Shown here in pieces: positions 1 to 8,463 of a stretch of 64,000 nt of DNA. The notes under the pieces are model-generated. The model was not told where the DNA came from, made no database searches, and saw only the letters and a list, made by a program, of their open reading frames with translations. The DNA comes from Citrobacter amalonaticus (lineage in GTDB: Bacteria > Pseudomonadota > Gammaproteobacteria > Enterobacterales > Enterobacteriaceae), in contig NZ_PQMB01000003.1 of assembly GCF_002918555.1 (NCBI RefSeq), forward strand, positions 372,491-436,490, written 5' to 3'. A program made the translations under genes and the position numbers. Positions within the stretch are counted from its first letter, which is position 1. Every line of letters begins with the position of its first letter.

Positions 1-3000
1 CTGCCACGCCCCAGAAATTTTTCCCTGTCCGTTTCAAACGAGACGCGCTTACGGCTATCGCCATGCATCACCATCATGTGAAACAGGCAGGGACTCGGTT
101 CATCCGGCGAACGCGGACGTCGATGGCAAAGGATGGCGTCACGCTCAGGATTAAGCTCGGTCTGAATAAACAAATTGCTGAACGCCGGATGTGCCCGATC
201 GCTGGCGTCAGGCGCCATCACCACTTCGGCATAGGTTGTCAGCTCCAGCGTGCGCGGCAGTCGGCCCCGATGCACCAGCGTGAGGCGCCGCAGTTCAATA
301 TCATCCTCCGGCGAAACCACTACCTGGGTTTTGACGCTGAGCTTCCCGAAGGTGCGCCTGAATTCTGCCCCGGCATCGGTAAATATCACTTCATCGCCGT
401 GGTCAGTATCGTTGCCTGTGGGCTGCCAGGTATTGCTCCATACCTCGCCTGTATGCATATCGCGGATATAGCAGAATGCCCCCCAGTTATCCCGGGTGGT
501 ATCGCTGCGCCAGCGCGTGAGGGCAATATTGTTCCAGCGACTGTAACCGCCCCCGCCCGCGGTCAACATCAGATGATAATGGCTGTTGGACAGAAGCTGA
601 GTCTCCGGCGCCGGAGAATCCACCCCGGTAAAAATACGGGGTTCATAGCGAACGGGCTTAACCCGCCCCTCATGAGATTCAAAATGCCGACGCGGGCTGT
701 AGAGATCGACCGCATCCGGCACGCGCTCCTGTAACAGCAGACTCGCCGACCGGAAGACGGTACTGGACATGAACCGCTCAGTCATCGGGGCATCAAGCAG
801 CACGTGACTCAGCGCCTGAAACGCCATGCCCTGATGATGAGCCATCCAGGACTGCACCACCGCATACAGTTGACCGGTTGCGAGGCGCGATGGCGTATAG
901 TCCAGCGCTTCATAAAAACCGTATTCCCCGCGCGCGCCGTTTTTTTCCAGTCTGAACAGATTCTCGCAGGCTTTCTGTGGGGAGATCATCAGCGCCAGCA
1001 GTGTGGCGTACGGGGCGACAACCATATCGTCGGCAAGTCCCCGACGCAGACCAAGCCCCGGCACGCCAAATGCCTGATACTGATAGTTATGCTGCACATC
1101 AAACGCATGGTAGCCAGACTCTGATACTCCCCACGGCACCCCGCGCTCTTTGCCCCAGTGGATCTGGCGCATCACCGCCGACCGGCTCATCTCATCAAGC
1201 AGGCTGCCGGGCCAGGTGGGCATGACCAGATTCGGCATCAGGTATTCAAACATCGAACCGCTCCATGACATCAGGGCCGTTTCATTGTCAATGGTGGTGA
1301 ACAGCCGCCCCAGCGCGTACCAGCTTTTAAGCGGCAGCTGATTGGTCGCAATGGCGAGAAAACTGGTCAGGCGGATTTCAGAGGGCAGGAGATCGTAATG
1401 GCTTTTATCTGGCGTGTTGGTGTCACTGTTGTAACCGACGCTGAGCAGACTGGTTTTTTCACTGTACAGAAAGGCGAAATCCATCCGCGCATGGTCATCC
1501 AGCCGCTGTTCAAGCTCGGTGATAATTTTCAGCCGCATTCGGGCCTGCGCCGTCACAGATGCGGGAGGCGAGCCTTCCCCGGTATATGTCGCGCGGGCAA
1601 GCCAGCTCAGCGTCGGCAGCCTCTGTTCGCACCAGGACGCGGGTAACCAGCCGAGCAGGAGCGACCATTCATGGCAAAGCTGTACCAGCTGATGCTCCAG
1701 ATGCCCAATCCAGCGCACCAGAAGGGGGTTATCCTGATGGCATTGGGTTGTCAGATGGTTGCACTGGGTGCGCATTTTTTTCAGCTCGCTGAAAATCTCT
1801 GGCGGAGGCAGCGACACGGCGCTCAGGCAATGTTTGCGCAGCAGCCGCAGACTGGTGGGCGCACTCTGGCCCCACTGTTTCTCCAGAATGTCCAGCGTAT
1901 CGTTCAACCCGGCCAGTATCTGTTCGATGTTTAAAACAGGCTGATGACGCATGGCGGTCAGCCCTTCACGCAACGTCAGTAGATGACCCGCCATATTGCC
2001 GCTGTCGACGCTCGAGACGTAGCGTGGGCTGAGCGGAGCCAGCGTACGGGTGTCATACCAGTTATAGAGATGCCCCCGGTAGTGTTCCATTTTATCCATC
2101 GTGTCGAGCGTGAGCGACACGCGCTGAAGGACCTCCCCGCCGGACAGGTAACCAAAGTCCCATGCCGTCAGGTTGGCCATCAGGGAGAGTCCAATATTGG
2201 TCGGAGACGTGCGATGCGCCACCGTCGGCTGCGGTATTTCCTGATAGTTATCAGGCGGAAGCCAGTTCTCCTTTGCGGTGACAAAGGTCTCAAAAAACGC
2301 CCAGATTTCACGACTGGTCTGGCGTAACAGCTGCGTTTGCTCCGGGTTCGGCGAAAATGCCTTTCGCACTGGCTGGCGGCTCAGCCAGCTCATCAGCAGC
2401 GGAGCCAGACACCATAACATCGCGATCGGCAACGCGATCGCCAGCAGCAGCGGGGCAAACTGCACGGTCAGGATCGCGAGCGCCGCTCCCGCAGCCACAT
2501 TCAGCCACATAGCCCGATAAAAACGGCTCACCGGGATTCTGTCCCGCTCGCTGTCCAGACTGTGGCTGGTCCACTGGCTGAGGTTGCGCTGGCTGACACC
2601 CAGACGCCATAGCGTCACCACAATCGCATACAACGAATATCCGGCTTCGTGCGGCAGTATCGCTAAATTAAGTCCGATACCTGACAAACGCTTCAGCGCT
2701 CCTGTCACAACCAGCAACAGATGCTGCTTCAGAGGGCGACGGAGCGGCTTATGCAGGAGGTCATGGGTGATACTGAGCATGGCAGGCAACAGCCATATCA
2801 GCGTCAATACGCCAAGCCAGTAAAATGGATTAGGAACCCACAGCAGGGTGAAGAACAGCAATACCAGTAGCGAGGGGGTCACAAGGCTGCGACGCAGATT
2901 ATCCAATAATTTCCAGTAAGAGAGCGCGGACAGGGGATTCTTATCCCGGGAGCCATCCGCTTTTCTGACGCGTGGCTTCAACCAGTTAAGCAGTTGCCAG

Positions 3001-5357
3001 TCTCCGCGGATCCAGCGTGAGCGACGAGCAACATCCGAAAGATAATTATTAGGATACTGTTCATAGAGTAAGACCTCGCTTAACAGCCCCGATCGCGCAT
3101 AGCACCCTTCCAGTAAATCATGGCTGAGAACCAGGTTTTCAGGGCACGTGTTGGCGGTGGCCTGAACAAAGATATCCACATCATAAATCCCCTTGCCCAC
3201 GAACGAGCCTTCCCCAAAGAGATCCTGGTAGATATCGGAAGACATCATCGAATAGGGATTATTGCCCGGTGCGCTGCTGCGCATGGCGGCATAGCGCCCC
3301 TGCCCGTTGCGGGGCATCTCCTCCGCCAGACCCGGTTGTAAAATGCCGAACCCCTTGACCACCCTCTGGCGCACCGGATCATACTCCGGCTTATTCAGCG
3401 GATGCGCCATTGTTGCCACCAGCTTGTGCGCCGTATCGCGTGGCAAAACCGTGTCACTGTCCAGGGTGATGACGTATTGAATGTGACCCGGTAAAAGATG
3501 CGCCGGCGTGTCTGCAACGCTGACAAATTGTCCCTCCGGATGGCGTAACCAGCTGTTCAGCAAGGCCAGTTTTCCCCGCTTGCGTTCATAGCCCATCCAG
3601 GTTCCCTGAGCGGTGTTCCATTCAGGTTGCCGGTGTAGCAGATAAAAACGCGGACGGCTGGAGGGATAGCGCCGGTTAAGCGCCTGCGTATCAGCGATCG
3701 CCTGCCTGAGCAGGGCGTTGCTTTCCGGCGAGGATTCATTTCCGGAATCAGCGAAATCGGTGAGCAGAGCGAAACAGAGGTTTTCGTGCTGATTCCCCAG
3801 CCAGCACACTTCAAGACTGGTGAGCAGTTTGCCGATGCCTTCGTGGCTTGTCAGCATGCAGGGGATCGCAATCATGGTTGCACTGTCAGCGGGAATACCG
3901 GCTGAAAAATCCATTCTCGGCAAGGGACGGGGAACACGAAGACGGGTGGTGGCGTCGCTTAACAGATCGCTCACGAGCTGACTGATCGCAATCACGAGGG
4001 GCAACGCCACCGCAATCAGCAGCCAGTCCGCCCCCTGCAGCGCGGTTTCGTGCAGTATCCCGGCCGTCGCTGCCGTGGTCAACAGGCTCAGGCTCCCCAG
4101 CCATGACAGCAGGGATATTCTGTTAAAACTGTGGCGCAGACGGACGAGCATTGACGTGTCGGCCAACAGATGAATTTCCAGCTGCTGCCGGCCTTCGCCG
4201 ACCAGATAATAGCCAATATGATGCTGGGGTGTATCGGGCGCACTTTCCCCGGTCAGCGTCAGTAACCGGCTGGCAACCTCAGGCTCACTTAAGCCGCTGT
4301 CCCTGGCCAGTATTTCAATGACATGGCGGTAATGGTCACGGGTATCAAAGTGCATCCGGGGATAGATGCCCGCAGGATCATGACAAAGTGCCTGTTCGAC
4401 GACGCTTATCGCCTCGGCGAAATCAGCCCAGTTTGTTTCGCTCAGTAAGCGCAACCCGGCGATGCTGTTACTGACAGAAAGCTGGCTGGCAGCAAGCTGT
4501 TGATTGAAACGATGAATGAGAACGTCAGTTGTGACCCCCTGCTCCGCCAGGCACTGGTCAACCCAGGTCAAAGGTAACGACAGCGCATTGCCATGTCCCT
4601 GTAAACGCCGTACCAGCTCGGCGACAAAGGCGCTGCTCAACGGAGGACGGGAGCGCGCCATGTCGGCAACCACCATGATTAAGTCAGCGGGCGCACTCTC
4701 TGCACATTCGAAAAGCCTTGTTATCCACGAATCTGCCAGGTTTCGTTCTTGCTGAGCCTTTACCACTTCCATACTGATACGGCGAAGATTTTCAATCAGC
4801 GCCAGGCGCAGCATACCCGGCAGGGCCCAGACTTCACCTAATGTCAGCGGCGTCACCTGCTGATAAGCCATGATATAGCTGGTCAGGCTGGCGGTGTCCC
4901 AGCGACCGTCGCCATGAGCGATGGCCTCTGATGCGATATCGTAAATTCGCGGACAATTTCGCGGCGATATCAGCGACGGAAGACCTTTGCCAAAGCTTTT
5001 TGGCAAGTGCTGGCGGACAATGCGGATTTGTTCTTCAATCAGGTAGTAATTGTCCAGCAACCACTCCCCGGCGGGCATGATACTCGTCTTTTTCCCCGCG
5101 TTAAGCTCATAGCAGTTTTGCGTGATGACGACCTCATTGTCGCCGAGCCGTTTCAGCAGGTAATAAGGAAGTTTATCCGGCGATAATTTATGGGTTCGCG
5201 CCAGCTTCTGGCCGTAGCGCTCCATCTGAGCTGTCGAAAACAGTTCTGACCGCAGGTGAGTTTCACCGGCAGGGTCGTTGATCGAAAACGGAACGCCTGC
5301 GGAGGCACTCGACGGAATATGGGCGCGGCTAAACCACGACCAGGGGTTCATTTTCAT
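1..5357 (-). CDS. Cyclic beta-1,2-glucan synthase-like protein (NdvB/ChvB family), 3' end cut by window
   Basis: The minus strand reads openly from an ATG at 5357 (a second ATG lies two codons on) to the window edge, about 1785 residues of a family that usually exceeds 2700. An N-terminal soluble part is followed by a hydrophobic block, then a glycosyltransferase domain with DSDTVLPRDT (nucleotide-sugar Asp residues) and RWIRGDWQLL (the QxxRW-like acceptor motif), then two more membrane blocks. A glycoamylase-type domain follows (SVDSGNMAGHLL, then PTWPGSLLDEMSR), and the start of the GH94-like phosphorylase region. Family members make, extend and cyclise periplasmic beta-1,2-glucans at the inner membrane from UDP-glucose. 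It appears monocistronic. The order of domains is seen; the exact glucan product is inferred. Confidence 0.9.
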   Translation of the reverse strand, partial: MKMNPWSWFSRAHIPSSASAGVPFSINDPAGETHLRSELFSTAQMERYGQKLARTHKLSPDKLPYYLLKRLGDNEVVITQNCYELNAGKKTSIMPAGEWLLDNYYLIEEQIRIVRQHLPKSFGKGLPSLISPRNCPRIYDIASEAIAHGDGRWDTASLTSYIMAYQQVTPLTLGEVWALPGMLRLALIENLRRISMEVVKAQQERNLADSWITRLFECAESAPADLIMVVADMARSRPPLSSAFVAELVRRLQGHGNALSLPLTWVDQCLAEQGVTTDVLIHRFNQQLAASQLSVSNSIAGLRLLSETNWADFAEAISVVEQALCHDPAGIYPRMHFDTRDHYRHVIEILARDSGLSEPEVASRLLTLTGESAPDTPQHHIGYYLVGEGRQQLEIHLLADTSMLVRLRHSFNRISLLSWLGSLSLLTTAATAGILHETALQGADWLLIAVALPLVIAISQLVSDLLSDATTRLRVPRPLPRMDFSAGIPADSATMIAIPCMLTSHEGIGKLLTSLEVCWLGNQHENLCFALLTDFADSGNESSPESNALLRQAIADTQALNRRYPSSRPRFYLLHRQPEWNTAQGTWMGYERKRGKLALLNSWLRHPEGQFVSVADTPAHLLPGHIQYVITLDSDTVLPRDTAHKLVATMAHPLNKPEYDPVRQRVVKGFGILQPGLAEEMPRNGQGRYAAMRSSAPGNNPYSMMSSDIYQDLFGEGSFVGKGIYDVDIFVQATANTCPENLVLSHDLLEGCYARSGLLSEVLLYEQYPNNYLSDVARRSRWIRGDWQLLNWLKPRVRKADGSRDKNPLSALSYWKLLDNLRRSLVTPSLLVLLFFTLLWVPNPFYWLGVLTLIWLLPAMLSITHDLLHKPLRRPLKQHLLLVVTGALKRLSGIGLNLAILPHEAGYSLYAIVVTLWRLGVSQRNLSQWTSHSLDSERDRIPVSRFYRAMWLNVAAGAALAILTVQFAPLLLAIALPIAMLWCLAPLLMSWLSRQPVRKAFSPNPEQTQLLRQTSREIWAFFETFVTAKENWLPPDNYQEIPQPTVAHRTSPTNIGLSLMANLTAWDFGYLSGGEVLQRVSLTLDTMDKMEHYRGHLYNWYDTRTLAPLSPRYVSSVDSGNMAGHLLTLREGLTAMRHQPVLNIEQILAGLNDTLDILEKQWGQSAPTSLRLLRKHCLSAVSLPPPEIFSELKKMRTQCNHLTTQCHQDNPLLVRWIGHLEHQLVQLCHEWSLLLGWLPASWCEQRLPTLSWLARATYTGEGSPPASVTAQARMRLKIITELEQRLDDHARMDFAFLYSEKTSLLSVGYNSDTNTPDKSHYDLLPSEIRLTSFLAIATNQLPLKSWYALGRLFTTIDNETALMSWSGSMFEYLMPNLVMPTWPGSLLDEMSRSAVMRQIHWGKERGVPWGVSESGYHAFDVQHNYQYQAFGVPGLGLRRGLADDMVVAPYATLLALMISPQKACENLFRLEKNGARGEYGFYEALDYTPSRLATGQLYAVVQSWMAHHQGMAFQALSHVLLDAPMTERFMSSTVFRSASLLLQERVPDAVDLYSPRRHFESHEGRVKPVRYEPRIFTGVDSPAPETQLLSNSHYHLMLTAGGGGYSRWNNIALTRWRSDTTRDNWGAFCYIRDMHTGEVWSNTWQPTGNDTDHGDEVIFTDAGAEFRRTFGKLSVKTQVVVSPEDDIELRRLTLVHRGRLPRTLELTTYAEVVMAPDASDRAHPAFSNLFIQTELNPERDAILCHRRPRSPDEPSPCLFHMMVMHGDSRKRVSFETDREKFLGRG

Positions 5358-5502
5358 AGCGTTGCTCTGATGCGACGTTAACGCGCAGGAGCAGTTGCGA
5401 AATCAGTTCAGAAACGTTCTCTCAGGATGGGCGTAAGGCATCAGGGATTTAACAGCTGCTGGAATATGACTTAACGGCCTGTCTGTCGTTCTGTATCCAC
5501 CG

Positions 5503-5667
5503 CTAGGGCCGGGAGATAAACAAAGCCTTGCAGCCAGGGCAAAGCATTACCTGATTGCGTCGAATTTTTGAGATGGGCTGAGCCGATTTTAAGCCACAAG
5601 AAGGGCAGGTGGCAGTAGCGGTAGACGCACCATTGATGAGTTTCATTGCGTAATCGATAATGGACAT
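5503..5667 (-). CDS. Small zinc-ribbon protein, YnfU-like (54 aa)
   Basis: A 54-residue reading frame starts at ATG 5667, preceded by an AGGTTAA-type ribosome site. Two pairs of cysteines, CPSCG near residue 21 and CPGCK near residue 43, would bind one zinc. The second half (SKIRRNQVMLCPGCKALF) has the same layout as the YnfU relative at 6969-7133 (SRIQKGSQLVCPYCSTLF), so the two look like diverged paralogues. It sits between the glucan synthase and cspH. The function is unknown; a nucleic-acid-binding role in cold adaptation is only inferred from neighbours. Confidence 0.7.
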   Translation of the reverse strand: MSIIDYAMKLINGASTATATCPSCGLKSAQPISKIRRNQVMLCPGCKALFISRP

Positions 5668-5853
5668 GATGATTAACCTTTCAATGAATGAGCTTCACCC
5701 TATCACGTTTGAGTAAATTTTAATCCATTTAATTTATCGCCCCATGACTTATCACTCCGCAATCGGGGGATTATCAGGGGAAATAAAGTTGTGAAAGTAT
5801 TCTTTCAGCATGTAATTGAAGGCGACAATAAATCTGTCTAATGCACTGAAATA

Positions 5854-6066
5854 TCAGGAAAGGTATATGTTAGCCGCCACGGGGCCATTAAGACCGTTAA
5901 TCCGACAAAACTCTATACGGATCCCAGGGATGAGTAATTCTGATTCGCTGGAGTTGACGGCTGAAATGTGAAGCAGAACATCTTTTCGACCATCTGATGG
6001 GATGATGAGGCCTTTGCCACTGAGGATGTCAAAACTTTTGACAATTCCTGTCATTTTACGGGACAA
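5854..6066 (-). CDS. cspH: Cold-shock-like protein CspH
   Basis: This 70-residue protein follows the E. coli CspH pattern closely (SRKMTGIVK at the start, [14 protein letters not shown], and the end [10 protein letters not shown]). It is a small OB-fold nucleic-acid-binding protein. As in CspH, the RNP1 aromatic motif KGFGFI is weakened, here to GKGLIIP. The start matching the E. coli length is a TTG at 6066; an ATG four codons later (6054) is the alternative. It is divergent from the CspA-family gene at 6353, the same arrangement as cspH-cspG in E. coli. Confidence 0.85.
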   Translation of the reverse strand: MSRKMTGIVKSFDILSGKGLIIPSDGRKDVLLHISAVNSSESELLIPGIRIEFCRINGLNGPVAANIYLS

Positions 6067-6160
6067 GTATAAACTCTTTTTTGAAAACACGTGACGACTA
6101 TACGCTGAAATAAAGTTAAAGCCATCTTTAATTTTTTCTACCCAGGACTTCCGGACGGCT

Positions 6161-6352
6161 AAAATATAATTTGCTAATTATGCCTGTCCGTGCATTAATA
6201 AACTCATCAGTTAGTTGTACAAACGAACGTAAAACATTTTACCAGGCAGTCCTCATTACCAGGCGCTATCGCTGATATCCCCTCCTTTTGAGTCCATATG
6301 TTTAATACTATACGTTTCTTATCAATTTCATAATTGTTCAATTGGAGTCAGT
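6161..6352 (+). promoter_or_regulatory. Promoter and long 5' leader of the cspG-like gene
   Basis: A perfect TATAAT lies at 6165-6170, about 180 bases before the cspG-like ATG. Transcription from it would give a leader of roughly 175 nucleotides, the size of the structured 5' UTRs of cold-inducible cspA-family mRNAs. A ribosome site GGAG lies at 6343-6346. The -35 is poor. The TATAAT is seen; the cold-responsive leader is inferred from the family. Confidence 0.5.
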
Positions 6353-6571
6353 ATGTCCTCAAGAATTAAAGGGCTGGTAAAGTGGTTTAACGAAGACAAG
6401 GGTTTTGGCTTCATCTCTCCACTTGATGGAAGCAAAGATGTCTTTGTTCATTTTTCTGCTCTTCACGGTGATGACTTCAAAACCCTGTTTGAAGGACAGA
6501 AAGTTGAATTCGCCATTCACAGTGGTGACAAAGGCCCTGCGGCTACCAACGTAATACTTTGCGATAAATAA
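6353..6571 (+). CDS. cspG: Cold-shock protein, CspA family (CspG-like)
   Basis: The 72-residue protein carries the full CspA cold-shock domain: [17 protein letters not shown] (RNP1) and [10 protein letters not shown] (RNP2). It ends at residue 72 as expected for CspA/B/G/I paralogues. It acts as an RNA chaperone that melts secondary structure in cytoplasmic mRNA after a temperature drop. The cspG assignment rests on the divergent cspH partner and on a YmcF relative downstream. A GGAG site sits seven bases before the ATG. Confidence 0.88.
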   Translation: MSSRIKGLVKWFNEDKGFGFISPLDGSKDVFVHFSALHGDDFKTLFEGQKVEFAIHSGDKGPAATNVILCDK

Positions 6572-6740
6572 ATATTTTTGGATCTACGACAACGATGAAG
6601 GATTATTCCTGAGTAGATAGATCCATAAATTGATTCAGTGGAAGGTCAGGTGTTCTTAACAACAGGTCAGCAAATTTTGATATTTGTATGAGTGTGCTGA
6701 CCGATGTGATGAAGTGCAGGTCTGCTGCATGAACAGTCTG

Positions 6741-6804
6741 TACTCTACATAATTCGAGTTGCAGGAAAGCCAACGCATCTGCAACTTGAAGTATGACGAG
6801 TATA
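6741..6804. repeat. ERIC (IRU) element with central deletion
   Basis: The left arm (attcgagttgcaggaa at 6751-6766) and right arm (gcaacttgaagtatgacgag at 6781-6800, then tata) are the conserved ends of the roughly 127-bp enterobacterial ERIC repeat. The middle, including the sequence used by the ERIC1R and ERIC2 primers, is missing, leaving about 64 bases. It lies in the 397-bp gap between the cspG-like gene and ynfU, which otherwise holds no gene I can support. Confidence 0.75.
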
Positions 6805-6968
6805 AAAGCAGAAGCTAGCTGCTTGTAAAATATTAAAGTGCATAAGAGGTCAGGCAACCTCCAAAAGCATCACTTCCTCGATTTAACCTGATTTACACGA
6901 GCCAGAAAAACTCATTGCCAAATGAAGCGTTTTTAATTTATTGATCGCGCATCATCCGGCAAGTTTTT

Positions 6969-7133
6969 TTAGAATCGTTGTATTGATTTGAACAACGTAC
7001 TGCAATACGGGCAGACAAGCTGAGATCCTTTTTGGATACGGCTAAAACTATGCTCAGAATCTTTAGTACAGTTTGGGCATGGGCATTTGACTAAGTGATT
7101 ACGACGGGCTTGTGTTTTTTTATTTCCGGACAT
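6969..7133 (-). CDS. ynfU: Zinc-binding protein YnfU
   Basis: This 54-residue protein is close to E. coli YnfU: RRNHLVKCPCPNCT, then SEHSFSRIQKGSQLVCPYC. Cysteines at 18, 20, 23, 41 and 44 form the zinc ribbon. The ATG at 7133 has GGAG eight bases upstream; an ATG two codons earlier is too close to that site. Its role is not established. Its position between two cold-shock loci matches the way such genes accompany cspB/cspG copies in E. coli. Confidence 0.85.
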   Translation of the reverse strand: MSGNKKTQARRNHLVKCPCPNCTKDSEHSFSRIQKGSQLVCPYCSTLFKSIQRF

Positions 7134-7284
7134 AGGCATCTCCTGATTTACGGGACTGTCACCTTACACGTTTAATCAGATTATTGCTTGTTTTTTTTCT
7201 GATGGCTTACGAGAATGTAAAAATTTTAAAATGCAAGCCCTGCTATAAAGATGGGACAAAACCATCATTAATAAGGTAAAAGTT

Positions 7285-7461
7285 ATGACTCTACACATTC
7301 ATTTTAAATGCCCACGTTGCCATGGTTCTCAATACCGGACATCTGTTTTTGATGTATCCGAGAAGAATCCCTTTGGCGCAAAGTGCATTTTCTGTAAATC
7401 AATCATGGAATGTGATGACAGCAAAATCATTAAGAATAAAACCTTAACATACACCGCATAG
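7285..7461 (+). CDS. ymcF: Cold-shock small protein of the YmcF/YnfQ family
   Basis: A 58-residue protein with two CxxC pairs, FKCPRCHGSQYRTSVFDV and GAKCIFCKSIME. The spacing and the phrase FDVSEKNPFGAKCIFCKS are those of YmcF/YnfQ small proteins, which are produced after cold shock in E. coli and are encoded beside cspG and cspB. Start ATG 7285 follows AAGGTAAAAGTT. In E. coli the gene directly follows cspG; here ERIC DNA and ynfU lie between. Confidence 0.75.
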   Translation: MTLHIHFKCPRCHGSQYRTSVFDVSEKNPFGAKCIFCKSIMECDDSKIIKNKTLTYTA

Positions 7462-7547
7462 CGGCAACGGGTTTGTTGTTAACGTTATTTACCTCCTTTT
7501 CCGGGGAGGTGATATCTATGAAAAACACAACAGAATCATGGTGGTAA

Positions 7548-7775
7548 ATGAAAAAGGTCATTGTTTTTTTTAATGCTGAACCCTGCAAGGTGATCACTGT
7601 TCTTAAAGGTATTACCTCGATCCGAGAGGAGTACCCAAATGGTGAAGAAACACATCTTCGGATAATGTCTGCGGAGTTTCCTTCGTTGACCGGAGATCGT
7701 GGCATTGTTTACGTGGCTTCAGACAGAGAACTGACTTCGCAAGAGATACTTGATGCGGCTCAAAAGTATTTATAG
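7548..7775 (+). CDS. Hypothetical 75-residue protein
   Basis: The frame begins at ATG 7548 after GGTGGTAA and encodes a compact alpha/beta-looking protein (KKVIVFFNAEP, then GITSIREEYPNGEE). I do not recognise a family. It lies 87 bases after the ymcF-like gene, and a strong terminator 120 bases downstream could serve both. A stem (ACCTCC/GGAGGT) near 7491-7510 separates it from the upstream gene. Real gene status is likely because of length and spacing, but not proven. Confidence 0.5.
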   Translation: MKKVIVFFNAEPCKVITVLKGITSIREEYPNGEETHLRIMSAEFPSLTGDRGIVYVASDRELTSQEILDAAQKYL

Positions 7776-7893
7776 CATCCTCTGCGTTTTTCATTTTTCT
7801 AATCTGTGTCACATCGTGTACTGACTCTCGCAGTGTCCAGGCGTTCCCGAAAAATCAGATATAAATAAAAACAATGCGTAAAATCCTTTGATT

Positions 7894-7921
7894 GCCTGCA
7901 TAAAAAGCAGGCTTTTTTTTT
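7894..7921 (+). terminator. Rho-independent terminator
   Basis: The stem gcctgc/gcaggc with a seven-base loop is followed by an eight-base T run (7913-7920). It would end transcription of the ymcF-like / 75-aa pair. Confidence 0.85.
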
Positions 7922-8049
7922 AGAAAAAATAAAATCCACGACGATTATTATTTTGAGAGTAGTTGCTAAAATTATTGGTCAGCAAAAATATGTTGATATC
8001 CCTTTAATGTCCTTCCATGATACCTTGCCTTTTATGGTGGATCCTCCTA

Positions 8050-8205
8050 AGCGGCAGGGCTAATTAACCGGATGACTCTCCTTCACTGGCGTTCATCATG
8101 CACTACTGAAGCAGCGAGTCATGGGGGGTTACCCAAAGACTCACCGGGAGGCACCCGGCATCATACCCGTAAGCCTTTGCAGCAATGCAGGGGCTTTTTA
8201 AAAGG
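8050..8205 (+). ncRNA. Candidate small RNA or leader with two stem-loops
   Basis: A gene-free stretch holds ccggg/cccgg (8139-8158 area) and then gcctttgca/tgcaggggc (about 8172-8198, with G-T pairs) followed by tttttaaaa. The second has terminator form. No upstream gene is left for it to terminate, since a terminator already lies at 7894-7921. This suggests a short independent transcript. I cannot match it to a named sRNA. The rest of 8206-8463 shows codon-like text on the plus strand in two frames (possible decayed gene) that I could not identify. Confidence 0.35.
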
Positions 8206-8463
8206 GATGAAAGACTAAATCATCCCACCGCCCTCCCCCTTTAAAACCCTTCAAAATATTCAACCGAACGGCGTTCGCCTGCTTTTCTGGAATCAGCAAA
8301 ACTATCCGCGCTTCACCGGAGGCTTAAAAGACGATATTAAAAGCAACCTCTGCATTCTTCCTGGAATGAGCTCACCGTACCTGACAAATTGCACGATCCG
8401 GGGACATGGCAGACGGGTATTCACAATGTCCACGGACCATACAGGAGAGAGCATCAGGCCGCG

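Noticed and set aside
63..734. Long plus-strand open frame opposite the glucan synthase gene
   Set aside because: It is the complement of the conserved GH94-side coding frame and shows no family likeness or ribosome site.
6603..6857. 84-codon minus-strand frame between cspG and ynfU
   Set aside because: It runs through the ERIC element and has no family likeness.
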